Of a stretch of DNA of 5,666 bases, positions 1-5,666 are shown piece after piece (the first letter of the stretch is position 1; each line of letters starts with the position of its first letter). Origin of the DNA: Burkholderiales bacterium. Its GTDB lineage: Bacteria > Pseudomonadota > Gammaproteobacteria > Burkholderiales > Usitatibacteraceae. The notes under the pieces were generated by a model that worked only from the letters and a program-made list of their open reading frames with translations, did no database searches and had not been told where the DNA came from. A program made the translations under genes and the position numbers. The DNA is taken from the NCBI GenBank assembly GCA_014378085.1, contig JACMOJ010000545.1, positions 1 through 5,666 on the forward strand, in the 5' to 3' direction.

Positions 1-106
1 AGCGCAAAACATGCGGCTTCACGCCGCACAGGTCGCTGACCTCACCAATAGTGAAATAGCGCTTGGCGGGAATGGTGGGGAGACTATTGGAGGGCAGCGT
101 TTCCAT
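1..106 (-). CDS. MerR-family transcriptional regulator, N-terminal fragment (runs off the left edge)
   Basis: Only the first 35 residues lie in the window. They contain [20 protein letters not shown], the start of a MerR-type winged helix-turn-helix: a tyrosine-led strand, then helix 1 ([10 protein letters not shown]), then the start of the recognition helix (KPHVLR). Family members bind spaced promoter elements as dimers. The ligand cannot be inferred because the C-terminal part is missing. The ATG at 106-104 is the only usable start: the frame upstream reaches a TGA at 133-131 with no ATG, GTG or TTG between. A GGAG (120-117) lies 10 nt before it, inside ihfA. The start overlaps the ihfA end by 23 nt in a different frame, so this is the next gene of the operon. 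From family knowledge, a small MerR-like gene of unknown role follows ihfA in many beta- and gammaproteobacteria. Confidence 0.88.
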   Translation of the reverse strand, partial: METLPSNSLPTIPAKRYFTIGEVSDLCGVKPHVLR

Positions 107-392
107 TAAAGGACTTCTCCACGAGGGTCTTCAACTTCTGGCTGGCATGAAATGTCACAACGCGGCGTGCCGTGATCGGAATTTCTTCTCCGGTCTTTGG
201 GTTTCGACCCGGACGTTGTGGCTTATTGCGAAGCTGAAAGTTACCAAAACCAGACAGCTTAACGCTGTCTCCTCGTTCGAGCGCCATGCGGATTTCTTCG
301 AAAAAAGACTCAACCATATCTTTGGCTTCGCGCTTGTTTAACCCGACTTTTTCGAACATCAAGTCGGCAAGCTCTGCTTTTGTCAATGTCAT
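84..392 (-). CDS. ihfA: Integration host factor subunit alpha
   Basis: At 102 residues this has the usual size of IHF-alpha. IHF is a heterodimer with IHF-beta that binds specific sites in the minor groove and bends DNA sharply, acting in recombination, replication initiation and sigma-54 transcription. The N-terminal helices ([20 protein letters not shown], then about 21-40) form the dimer body. VKLSGFGNF (about 44-52) leads into the beta-arm, whose signature [20 protein letters not shown] spans 62-81. Pro65, at the arm tip, is the residue that intercalates into [13 protein letters not shown] and the alpha-like N-terminus favour alpha over beta or HU. The gene starts 13 nt after pheT stops. 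There is no strong SD, only a purine-rich AGAGAAAAG, so coupling to pheT is plausible. The 3' end overlaps the merR start. The position after pheT matches the himA/ihfA location known in Enterobacteria. Confidence 0.97.
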   Translation of the reverse strand: MTLTKAELADLMFEKVGLNKREAKDMVESFFEEIRMALERGDSVKLSGFGNFQLRNKPQRPGRNPKTGEEIPITARRVVTFHASQKLKTLVEKSFNGNAALQ

Positions 393-405
393 CTGACTTT
401 TCTCT

Positions 406-2778
406 TTATTTTCTGAGACTTGCGCCGAACTTTTGAGACATTACGTCAACAAATTTAGCGACGATTGTGTCGCATTCCACATCTGTTAAAGTTCTCGCAG
501 TATCTTGCATAACTATACGAAACGCAAGGCTTTTTTTCCCGGAATCGAGGTTTTGACCGCGGTAAACGTCGAACAACGCAAAATCACTAACATTGGGGAT
601 TTTGAGCGCCAAAAAGGCGCTAATCATGGCTTGGACCGGCACCGTGTCATCGGCCAAAATTGCGACGTCGCGGCGAACTGCCTGCATTTTGGAGATGGGC
701 TGGAAATGGAGTTCTGACGTCACTACGATCGCGTCAAGGTCAACCTCAAAGGCGACTGGGGCAAGCGGCAGGTCAAAATGTTGCTGCCAACGCGGATGGA
801 GTTCGCCGATCCAGCCGACCTGTCTTTCGTCGATGAAGATGCTTGCACTACGACCCGGATGAAGCGCGTTGTGCGCCGACGGCGTAAATCTGCATGTGTG
901 CGGGGCCAATAAGGCCTCAACATCCCCCTTCACGCTGAAGAAGTCCGTCTTTTCGGCTTTATCTTCGCCCCACTGCTCCGGAAACCTAGCTCCGTAGACC
1001 AACCCGGCCAGTCGCTCCGGCTGACATGCAAGGTCAGCATCCGCAGCGGTGAAACAACGGCCAATCTCAAATAGTTTGGCGCGCAGCTCGCCGCGGTTTA
1101 AGTTGTATTGAAGAGATTCAATCAACCCGCCCAGCAAACTTGTGCGCATCACGCTCATCTGCGCGGCGATCGGATTGGCAACACGGACTGGCGAAGGATT
1201 TCCCATCAGGCCTGTTTCGCGATCCTCAGGCACAAAGCTGTAGTTAATGACCTCCTGGTAGCCCATCGCGGCTGCCACATGGCGCAAGTCGTGACGACTG
1301 CGTCTCGCCTCAGGAATAGCAGTCATTGGAACGGAGGCGCGTGGCGGTGTCGCCGGAACGTTTTCATACCCATTAATCCGTGCAATCTCTTCCACAAAAT
1401 CCTCTTCGTGATTTAAGTCGAAGCGATAACTTGGTGGTGTCACTTCCATCACCTCATCGGTTCCAGCCACGTTGCACTGGAGGCGCTCGAGAATCGTTTT
1501 CATCTGTGCAACGGCGATTGGCATGCCGATTAGGCGACAAACTCTGGCTGTACGAACCTGCACAGGTTGGCGTGCCGGAAGTTGTCCAGTGGCTTCGGTA
1601 ACTGGCCCGATCTGCGTGGCGGCGGTTCCGCATATTTCTACCGCAAGGCGGGTGGCGTATTCGATGCCATCACGTGCCGACAATGGGTCAACCCCACGTT
1701 CAAAGCGGTATGCGGCGTCTGAGTTGATCCCCAGAACGCGTGTTTTGCCTTTGATCACATCGGGGTCAAAGTAGGCCGCCTCGAAGAAGATGCTAGTGGT
1801 GGTGTCGGTTACCGAAGATTCCAGCCCCCCCATCACGCCGCCGATGGCCACCGGCCCTGCTTCGTCGGTAATCAACAACATGTCTGGTGCCAGCACAACA
1901 TGTTGCGCGTTCAGCAGGTTCATTTCTTCGCCGGCCTGCGGGAATCGCACATTTACCGTGCCCGAAAGTTTGTCCTGATCGAACGCATGCATCGGACGAC
2001 CACGTTCCAGGGTCAGGTAGTTAGTGATGTCGACCAACGGCGAAATGCTACGAAACCCTGCGCGCTCCAAGCGACGCTTCATCCACTCGGGGGTGGATGC
2101 TTTGGCATTGATGCCGGTAATGACCCGCCCCAAGTAATGCCCGCATGCTTGCGGCGCAGAAATCTGAACGCCGCGTTGTGTACTCCCCGTCGCTGCGACG
2201 GTATCAATCTTTGGAAGGCGCAGTTGCGCGCCCGTCAAGGCCGCGAGGTCGCGTGCAACACCAATCATCGACAAACAATCGCCGCGGTTGGGTGTCATCT
2301 TCAGCGTCAACACAACGTCGTTCAGATCCAAGTATTCGCGGATGTCTTCGCCGATCGGCGCGTCTGTGGGTAGCGCAAGAAGGCCACCATGATCATCCGA
2401 TAATCCAAGCTCCTTAGCCGAACACAGCATGCCGTTCGATTCCACACCGCGTAACTTCGCCTGCTTAATTTCGATACCCGGAAGCACCGCACCGACCATG
2501 GCACAAGGCACACGCATGCCAACCGCAACATTTGGTGCGCCGCAGACGATTTGCAACAAGGCACCCGTGCCCGCATCGACCTCGGTGACACGAAGTTTGT
2601 CGGCGTTGGGGTGCCGGGCAACTGACTTAATCTCGGCCACAACAATGTCGTGAAACGCAGCAGCCACTGGATTTTGCTCTTCAACCTCAAGACCCGCCAT
2701 GGTTAATTTGTGGGCGATCTCATCCACGGTGAGGTCAACGGCGACCAATTCTTTCAGCCAATTTACGGAGACTTTCAT
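406..2778 (-). CDS. pheT: Phenylalanine--tRNA ligase, beta subunit
   Basis: This is the large subunit of the cytoplasmic (alpha-beta)2 PheRS, which charges tRNA-Phe. Beta provides tRNA binding and hydrolyses mischarged Tyr-tRNA-Phe. Its 790 residues compare with 795 in E. coli. In order: an N-terminal module ([12 protein letters not shown]), an EMAP/OB-like tRNA-binding domain at about 39-150 ([13 protein letters not shown] at 56-68, IVCGAPNV at 77-84), a B3/B4 editing domain at about 210-385, a B5 domain at about 400-475, a catalytic-like core at about 485-680, and a C-terminal ferredoxin-fold anticodon-binding domain at about 697-790. Editing-site residues are present: RPMHAFD with His264, GGVMGGLES at 313-321, and [12 protein letters not shown] at 353-364. 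The B5 metal-binding acids match Asp454, Asp460, Glu463 and Glu464. It starts 11 nt after pheS with only a weak SD (GAAAG), implying coupling. No frameshift or missing domain was seen. Confidence 0.98.
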   Translation of the reverse strand: MKVSVNWLKELVAVDLTVDEIAHKLTMAGLEVEEQNPVAAAFHDIVVAEIKSVARHPNADKLRVTEVDAGTGALLQIVCGAPNVAVGMRVPCAMVGAVLPGIEIKQAKLRGVESNGMLCSAKELGLSDDHGGLLALPTDAPIGEDIREYLDLNDVVLTLKMTPNRGDCLSMIGVARDLAALTGAQLRLPKIDTVAATGSTQRGVQISAPQACGHYLGRVITGINAKASTPEWMKRRLERAGFRSISPLVDITNYLTLERGRPMHAFDQDKLSGTVNVRFPQAGEEMNLLNAQHVVLAPDMLLITDEAGPVAIGGVMGGLESSVTDTTTSIFFEAAYFDPDVIKGKTRVLGINSDAAYRFERGVDPLSARDGIEYATRLAVEICGTAATQIGPVTEATGQLPARQPVQVRTARVCRLIGMPIAVAQMKTILERLQCNVAGTDEVMEVTPPSYRFDLNHEEDFVEEIARINGYENVPATPPRASVPMTAIPEARRSRHDLRHVAAAMGYQEVINYSFVPEDRETGLMGNPSPVRVANPIAAQMSVMRTSLLGGLIESLQYNLNRGELRAKLFEIGRCFTAADADLACQPERLAGLVYGARFPEQWGEDKAEKTDFFSVKGDVEALLAPHTCRFTPSAHNALHPGRSASIFIDERQVGWIGELHPRWQQHFDLPLAPVAFEVDLDAIVVTSELHFQPISKMQAVRRDVAILADDTVPVQAMISAFLALKIPNVSDFALFDVYRGQNLDSGKKSLAFRIVMQDTARTLTDVECDTIVAKFVDVMSQKFGASLRK

Positions 2779-2789
2779 GGGTGGTACTT

Positions 2790-3788
2790 TCAGCGAAATT
2801 GGGAGAGAAACTTCAAATCGTTCTCGAAGAACAACCGTAAGTCATTTACACCGTACTTCAACATCGCGAGCCGATCGAGCCCCATGCCAAAAGCAAATCC
2901 TGAATATTTTTCCGGATCGATGCCGCCGTTACGAAGCACCTGCGGATGCACCACGCCTGCCCCGCCGATCTCCAGCCACTTAATTTTTCCGCCTTTGTTC
3001 TCCCACTCCATGTCGACTTCAACCCCTGGCTCGACAAACGGAAAGTAAGATGGGCGAAAACGAATCTGCATATCATCGCGTTCAAAAAACGCGTTTAGGA
3101 ACTGGGTGAGCGTGCCCTTGAGGTCGGCGAGGCTAATCCCCTCTTCTACCCAAAGCCCTTCTACCTGATGAAACATTGGGGAGTGTGTGGCGTCGTGGTC
3201 ACAACGGTATACCCGCCCTGGGCAAATGATGCGGATCGGCGGCTTATGCGATTGCATGTGCCGGATTTGTACTGGCGATGTTTGCGTACGCAGGAGATTT
3301 TTGGATCCTTCTATATAGAACGTATCCTGCATTGATCGTGCTGGGTGATTTTCTGGAGTATTGAGCGCTTGGAAATTGAAATAGTCGTTTTCAATTTCTG
3401 GCCCATCCGCGACACTGAAGCCCATGGTCGCAAACAATGCCTCAATACGTTCCTGTGCACGCGAAACCGGATGTAATCCGCCAGGTCCGATCGTGCGTCC
3501 CGGTAAAGTTACGTCGATCGACTCGGCCGCAAGTTTAGTGTTTAACTCGGCATCCAAAATTCTCGACTTGGCGGCATTGATGAGCGACTCGACCTGCCCC
3601 TTCGCGGCGTTAATTGCGGCACCCGCCTCTTTCTTCTCTTCCTGCGGTAACTTGCCCAGCGCCTTCAGTTGCTCGGTCAACGACCCTGTTTTGCCGAGAA
3701 ACCTGGCTTTGGTTTGCTCCAATTCCGGCAGGGAGCCGACATGGCCGAATGTCGCGTTGGCATCGGTAAGGATTTCATCGAGAGTCAT
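2790..3788 (-). CDS. pheS: Phenylalanine--tRNA ligase, alpha subunit
   Basis: This is the catalytic subunit of PheRS, which activates phenylalanine with ATP and transfers it to tRNA-Phe as an (alpha-beta)2 enzyme with the pheT product. Its 332 residues compare with 327 in E. coli. Residues about 1-90 form the tRNA-binding coiled coil, rich in Lys, Glu and Ala. The class II core follows: a motif 1 region at about 105-160 ([14 protein letters not shown], then [13 protein letters not shown] at 147-159), motif 2 at about 190-214 ([20 protein letters not shown]), and motif 3 at 297-308 ([12 protein letters not shown]). Ala299 is the counterpart of E. coli Ala294, which sets the size of the amino-acid pocket, so normal Phe specificity is expected. 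The ATG at 3788 has an AGGA (3800-3797) 8 nt upstream. The gene is separated from rplT by a 110-nt spacer with an intrinsic terminator, so its transcription may depend on readthrough or on an unseen promoter. Confidence 0.98.
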   Translation of the reverse strand: MTLDEILTDANATFGHVGSLPELEQTKARFLGKTGSLTEQLKALGKLPQEEKKEAGAAINAAKGQVESLINAAKSRILDAELNTKLAAESIDVTLPGRTIGPGGLHPVSRAQERIEALFATMGFSVADGPEIENDYFNFQALNTPENHPARSMQDTFYIEGSKNLLRTQTSPVQIRHMQSHKPPIRIICPGRVYRCDHDATHSPMFHQVEGLWVEEGISLADLKGTLTQFLNAFFERDDMQIRFRPSYFPFVEPGVEVDMEWENKGGKIKWLEIGGAGVVHPQVLRNGGIDPEKYSGFAFGMGLDRLAMLKYGVNDLRLFFENDLKFLSQFR

Positions 3789-3796
3789 GTTTTCAT

Positions 3797-3800
3797 TCCT
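3797..3800 (-). promoter_or_regulatory. Ribosome binding site of pheS
   Basis: On the minus strand AGGA lies 8 nt before the pheS ATG (3788-3786), in the context GGGACAGGAATG. It supports this start. The SD sits 4 nt downstream of the small hairpin at 3805-3823, so folding of that hairpin could influence ribosome access. That effect is inference. Confidence 0.7.
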
Positions 3801-3804
3801 GTCC

Positions 3805-3823
3805 CATCACGTTATCGGTGATG
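3805..3823 (-). other. Stem-loop just upstream of the pheS SD
   Basis: The minus strand reads CATCAC, a 7-nt loop (CGATAAC), then GTGATG: a perfect 6-bp stem that G-U pairs could lengthen. The 3' arm ends 4 nt before the AGGA of pheS. The dyad is directly visible. A role in pheS translation, or as an operator-like site, is only a possibility. Confidence 0.4.
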
Positions 3824-3848
3824 AACAATTTGAACGCGGGAACAACAT

Positions 3849-3879
3849 AAACAAAAAGGCCCGCTGTTGCGGGCCTTTT
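3849..3879 (-). terminator. Intrinsic terminator between rplT and pheS
   Basis: The minus-strand RNA has an 11-bp perfect stem, AAAAGGCCCGC paired with GCGGGCCUUUU, closed by an AACA tetraloop and followed by a U-rich run (UUUUUGUUU). Seven of the pairs are G-C. It begins 19 nt after the rplT stop codon and ends about 60 nt before pheS. It should end, or partly end, transcripts of infC-rpmI-rplT. In E. coli the matching spacer carries a Phe-controlled attenuator with the leader peptide gene pheM. Here no Phe-rich leader peptide fits between rplT and the hairpin, so the mode of control is unclear. The plus-strand copy has only a TTTT run and would be weaker. Confidence 0.92.
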
Positions 3880-3898
3880 GCGTTGCATTACTTTGCGA

Positions 3899-4258
3899 TT
3901 ACGCGGCAAGCCCGGCTTTGGCTTGCTCGATAAATCGCGAAAATGCGGGTTTATCCATCACCGCCAGGTCAGCTAAGACTTTGCGATCGACTTCGATCGC
4001 GGCTTTCTTTAAACCGTTCATGAATGTCGAGTAGGTCATCCCGCCATCACGCACGGCGGCGTTGATACGGGCAATCCACAACGAACGGAATACGCGCTTT
4101 TTGTTGCGACGGTCACGATAAGCATATTGTCCAGCCTTCATTACCGCTTCTTTAGCGATACGGAAGACGGTAGAACGGCGGCCGCGGGAACCCTTGGCTT
4201 GATCTAGGACTTTCTTATGGCGGGCACGTGCGGTGACACCACGTTTAACTCTAGGCAT
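3899..4258 (-). CDS. rplT: 50S ribosomal protein L20
   Basis: L20 is an early-assembly 23S rRNA-binding protein of the large subunit, and in E. coli it is also the repressor of its own rpmI-rplT transcript. Its 119 residues match the family length (about 118). The basic N-terminal extension ([20 protein letters not shown], then [13 protein letters not shown] at 21-33) threads into rRNA. The C-terminal globular domain includes [20 protein letters not shown] at about 45-64 and [20 protein letters not shown] at 65-84, both typical of L20. The gene starts 11 nt after rpmI. Its SD (GGGAG, with 6 nt to the ATG) directly follows the rpmI stop, so the two are likely translated as a coupled pair. The terminator at 3849-3879 follows it. 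Confidence 0.98.
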   Translation of the reverse strand: MPRVKRGVTARARHKKVLDQAKGSRGRRSTVFRIAKEAVMKAGQYAYRDRRNKKRVFRSLWIARINAAVRDGGMTYSTFMNGLKKAAIEVDRKVLADLAVMDKPAFSRFIEQAKAGLAA

Positions 4259-4269
4259 GGCGGTCTCCC

Positions 4270-4467
4270 TTACGCGTAGGGCAACATCGCGCGGACGTGG
4301 CCCATGTTGGATGCATGAATTTCGGTCGTCCCACGTAATTGACGCTTGGACTTTGTCGTCTTCTTGGTGAGGATGTGGCGTTTGAACGCCTGTGAGCGTT
4401 TGATCGAGCCAGATCCACGCGCTTTAAAGCGCTTGGCTGCTCCGCTCTTGGTCTTCATTTTTGGCAT
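4270..4467 (-). CDS. rpmI: 50S ribosomal protein L35
   Basis: This is a small, very basic large-subunit protein of 65 residues, the normal family length (64-66). The sequence opens [20 protein letters not shown] and continues with a Lys/Arg-rich middle ([20 protein letters not shown] at about 23-42), ending near HVRAMLPYA. These are hallmark L35 segments. An AGGA SD (4477-4474) lies 6 nt before the ATG. It is the first gene of the rpmI-rplT pair, so L20 feedback would act on its start, as known in E. coli. The 155-nt leader upstream contains sequences that can pair with this SD region. Confidence 0.97.
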   Translation of the reverse strand: MPKMKTKSGAAKRFKARGSGSIKRSQAFKRHILTKKTTKSKRQLRGTTEIHASNMGHVRAMLPYA

Positions 4468-4470
4468 GAT

Positions 4471-4510
4471 GATTCCTAGGTTGCCTTACCGCAGCAGGTG
4501 GTGGAACCTA
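4471..4510 (-). promoter_or_regulatory. Possible translational control structure at the rpmI start
   Basis: In the minus-strand RNA, UAGGUU (4510-4505) is exactly complementary to AACCUA (4482-4477). The overlapping GGUUCC (4508-4503) can instead pair with GGAAUC (4476-4471), which contains most of the rpmI SD. The two pairings exclude each other, giving one fold that covers the SD and one that leaves most of it free. In E. coli, L20 represses rpmI through structured RNA in this same position. That this element is an L20 site is inference; only the complementarity is seen. Confidence 0.4.
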
Positions 4511-4547
4511 TCCACACTTTGGACCTGAAGTCGGCTTGTTTGTACCG

Positions 4548-4574
4548 GTTGTTACTACGGGTTGTTGTTACTAC
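4548..4574. repeat. Short direct repeat in the infC-rpmI spacer
   Basis: The 11-mer GTTGTTACTAC (plus strand) occurs at 4548-4558 and again at 4564-4574, offset by 16 nt. On the transcribed strand this reads GUAGUAACAAC twice, a weakly structured A- and C-containing stretch. It lies in the leader of rpmI-rplT. It could be a small duplication or a protein-binding single-stranded region. No function is known to me. Confidence 0.6.
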
Positions 4575-4595
4575 TTGCGCCTGCGTATTGCCGAG

Positions 4596-4607
4596 GAGGC
4601 GCGCCTC
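4596..4607. repeat. 12-bp perfect palindrome downstream of infC
   Basis: GAGGCGCGCCTC is perfectly self-complementary and lies 15 nt after the infC stop. As RNA it could form only a 4-bp stem with a CGCG loop, and no U-tract follows, so it is not a convincing terminator. It may be part of the folded rpmI-rplT leader or could occur by chance. Confidence 0.5.
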
Positions 4608-4622
4608 TTGAAAAATGCGAAT

Positions 4623-5147
4623 TTACACTTTCTTGCGTGGACCAACCATCATCACCATCTGACGGCCTTCCATCTTTGGGAACTGTTCAACTTGCCCCAG
4701 CTCCGCCAAATCTGCTTCCACCCGTTTCAAGAGCTGAAACCCCAACTCTTGATGTGCCATTTCACGTCCTCTAAAGCGCAACGTGATTTTAGTTTTATCG
4801 CCCTCTTCCAAAAACCGCTTCAGGTTACGAACCTTGATGTTGTAGTCACCGTCATCAGTGCCGGGGCGGAATTTCACTTCCTTCACCTGAATTTGCTTTT
4901 GCTTCAGTTTGGCTTCGTGCGCTTTTTTTGCTTCATGGTATTTAAATTTGCCGTAATCCATGATTCGGCAAACTGGTGGTGTCGCGGTAGGCGCAATTTC
5001 CACCAAATCCAACTCTGCTGTTTCAGCGCGCTGTTGTGCGTCCATCAGACTCACGATGCCAATTTGCTCGCCTTCGGGGCCAAGCAATCGAACCTCTGGA
5101 ATACCACGAATTTCCGAGTTGATTCGAACGTCTTTTTCGGTAGCGAT
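4623..5147 (-). CDS. infC: Translation initiation factor IF-3 (AUC start)
   Basis: IF3 binds the 30S subunit, keeps it apart from 50S and checks the start codon and initiator tRNA. With the start at 5147 the protein has 174 residues, close to the family norm (180 in E. coli). Residues 2-20 read [19 protein letters not shown], the conserved IF3 beginning. The family signature [14 protein letters not shown] spans 61-74, at the end of the N domain and linker. The C domain follows, with [20 protein letters not shown] at about 89-108, [14 protein letters not shown] at about 123-136 and a basic tail GPRKKV. The start codon is ATC: an in-frame TAG lies only four codons upstream and no ATG, GTG or TTG occurs before codon 21. 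AGGAG sits 6 nt before the ATC. Rare AUU/AUC starts let IF3 repress its own translation, as known for E. coli AUU. A later TTG start would delete conserved residues. Confidence 0.95.
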   Translation of the reverse strand: MATEKDVRINSEIRGIPEVRLLGPEGEQIGIVSLMDAQQRAETAELDLVEIAPTATPPVCRIMDYGKFKYHEAKKAHEAKLKQKQIQVKEVKFRPGTDDGDYNIKVRNLKRFLEEGDKTKITLRFRGREMAHQELGFQLLKRVEADLAELGQVEQFPKMEGRQMVMMVGPRKKV

Positions 5148-5153
5148 AGAACT

Positions 5154-5158
5154 CTCCT
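5154..5158 (-). promoter_or_regulatory. Strong SD of infC that fixes the AUC start
   Basis: AGGAG on the minus strand, extended as TTAGGAGAG (5160-5152), lies 6 nt before the ATC start codon. The in-frame stop TAG (5159-5157) overlaps it, so translation cannot begin further upstream. A strong SD combined with a poor start codon is the known arrangement for IF3 autocontrol. Confidence 0.85.
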
Positions 5159-5181
5159 AAACATTAACGACTGTCTTGGGC

Positions 5182-5207
5182 AACCCGTGAAGGCCGCCTC
5201 AAGGGCT
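5182..5207 (-). other. Possible stem-loop in the thrS-infC spacer
   Basis: The minus-strand RNA can fold AGCCC with GGGUU, then UGAGG with CCUUCA (one bulged U), around a short CGG loop. No U-run follows, so it is not an intrinsic terminator. It lies about 24 nt before the infC SD and could be part of the infC leader or a processing site. The fold is judged by eye and is imperfect. Confidence 0.3.
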
Positions 5208-5239
5208 CAAAACTTAACGCAAGAGACGGCTACTGACGG

Positions 5240-5666
5240 CTAGTGTTTCGCCGCCACTTCATCCTTTACGCGAGATACGAAATCTTCAAGTGACATCGGG
5301 GGGAGATTTTCACCACCGCCTTTGCCATCTCGGAGCCGTGCAGTCACGGTCTTGGCGTGCATTTCTTTATCGCCCAAAATCAGCTGATAAGGTAGTTTTT
5401 GCAAGCTATGTTCCCGTATTTTATAGGAAATTTTCTCATTTCGCAAATCGGCTTGGGCCCGAATTCCAGCCGCTTTTAGCTGGCCAACCACCTCAGAAAC
5501 ATAAGCCGCTTGGTGCTCGGTGACATCCATTGCCACCACTTGGATGGGCGCTAGCCAAAGCGGCAAGGCGCCAGCGTGATTTTCAATCAAGATACCAATA
5601 AAGCGTTCCAACGACCCGACAATGGCGCGGTGGAGCATGACTGGTGCAACCCGATTGCTATGTGCG
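5240..5666 (-). CDS. thrS: Threonine--tRNA ligase, C-terminal fragment (5' end beyond the window)
   Basis: ThrRS charges tRNA-Thr in the cytoplasm. The window holds the last 141 residues of a protein that is about 640 long in its family. The fragment begins just before class II motif 3, [15 protein letters not shown]. His12 of the fragment corresponds to the zinc ligand His511 of E. coli ThrRS, and Arg21, nine residues later, to the motif 3 ATP-binding arginine. The HGTP anticodon-binding domain follows: [40 protein letters not shown] and [11 protein letters not shown]. The frame is open to the right edge with no start, so the gene continues outside. It ends in TAG at 5242-5240, 92 nt before infC. 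The thrS-infC order is the standard arrangement for this operon. No disruption was seen in the visible part. Confidence 0.97.
   Translation of the reverse strand, partial: AHSNRVAPVMLHRAIVGSLERFIGILIENHAGALPLWLAPIQVVAMDVTEHQAAYVSEVVGQLKAAGIRAQADLRNEKISYKIREHSLQKLPYQLILGDKEMHAKTVTARLRDGKGGGENLPPMSLEDFVSRVKDEVAAKH

Noticed and set aside
1900..2373. A 157-codon open frame on the plus strand opposite pheT
   Set aside because: It is a shadow of pheT with no domain-like sequence. Several other antisense frames here have the same character.
2322..2690. A 122-codon minus-strand frame inside pheT
   Set aside because: It overlaps the conserved tRNA-binding domain of pheT in another frame and has no recognisable motifs.
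3805..3850. A sigma-70 promoter for pheS using GATAAC as the -10
   Set aside because: GATAAC matches four of six positions, but no acceptable -35 lies 16-18 nt upstream.
3424..3933. A 169-codon open frame on the plus strand across pheS, the terminator and the end of rplT
   Set aside because: It is antisense to conserved genes, passes through a terminator and resembles no known family.
3899..3960. The Phe codons near the end of rplT acting as an attenuation leader for pheS
   Set aside because: The AF..F pattern is part of the conserved L20 C-terminus and is too sparse for ribosome-stalling control.
4623..5087. infC starting at TTG (154 residues)
   Set aside because: It drops 20 conserved N-terminal residues and ignores the well-spaced AGGAG before the ATC at 5147.
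5148..5239. A promoter in the thrS-infC spacer
   Set aside because: Candidate -10 elements such as TAATGT match poorly and have no well-placed -35. A promoter inside thrS is possible but not visible here.
4536..5243. A 235-codon open frame on the plus strand opposite infC and its spacers
   Set aside because: It is the antisense of a Lys/Glu-rich gene, which makes a Phe/Leu/His-rich translation without recognisable domains. infC on the other strand is certain.

Overview
The window carries the classic translation and IHF cluster of a proteobacterium, all on the minus strand. In the direction of transcription the order is thrS (3' end only), infC, rpmI, rplT, pheS, pheT, ihfA and then a MerR-family regulator (5' end only). 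The gene order, the IHF-alpha sequence and the MerR N-terminus (KRYFTIGEV...GVKPHVL) running on from ihfA fit a betaproteobacterium, most likely of the Burkholderiales type. That placement comes from recalled family sequences, not from a search. Base composition looks moderate, near or a little above half GC by eye.

Region by region (right to left): 5666-5240 is the C-terminal part of threonyl-tRNA synthetase. 5239-5148 is a 92-nt spacer with a possible stem-loop and the infC Shine-Dalgarno (SD) sequence. 5147-4623 is infC (IF3), which must start at a rare AUC codon. 4622-4468 is a 155-nt leader ahead of the L35/L20 genes. It contains a direct repeat, a GC palindrome and pairings that could hide the rpmI SD. 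4467-3899 is rpmI-rplT (L35, L20). 3898-3789 holds a strong intrinsic terminator and a small hairpin just before pheS. 3788-406 is pheS-pheT, both subunits of phenylalanyl-tRNA synthetase. 392-84 is ihfA, and 106 to the left edge is the merR start, overlapping the end of ihfA.

The genes belong together functionally: two aminoacyl-tRNA synthetases, an initiation factor and two 50S proteins serve translation, followed by a DNA-bending protein and a regulator. Spacing is tight (11-13 nt) for rpmI-rplT, pheS-pheT and pheT-ihfA, and there is a 23-nt overlap at ihfA-merR. The three longer spacers are where control is expected: IF3 autocontrol through its poor start codon, L20 control of rpmI-rplT, and termination or readthrough ahead of pheST.

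I see no mobile element, CRISPR array, RNA gene, pseudogene or foreign-looking insertion. The window is essentially an ordinary, well-conserved locus. The points worth a second look are regulatory details in the spacers rather than a new system.
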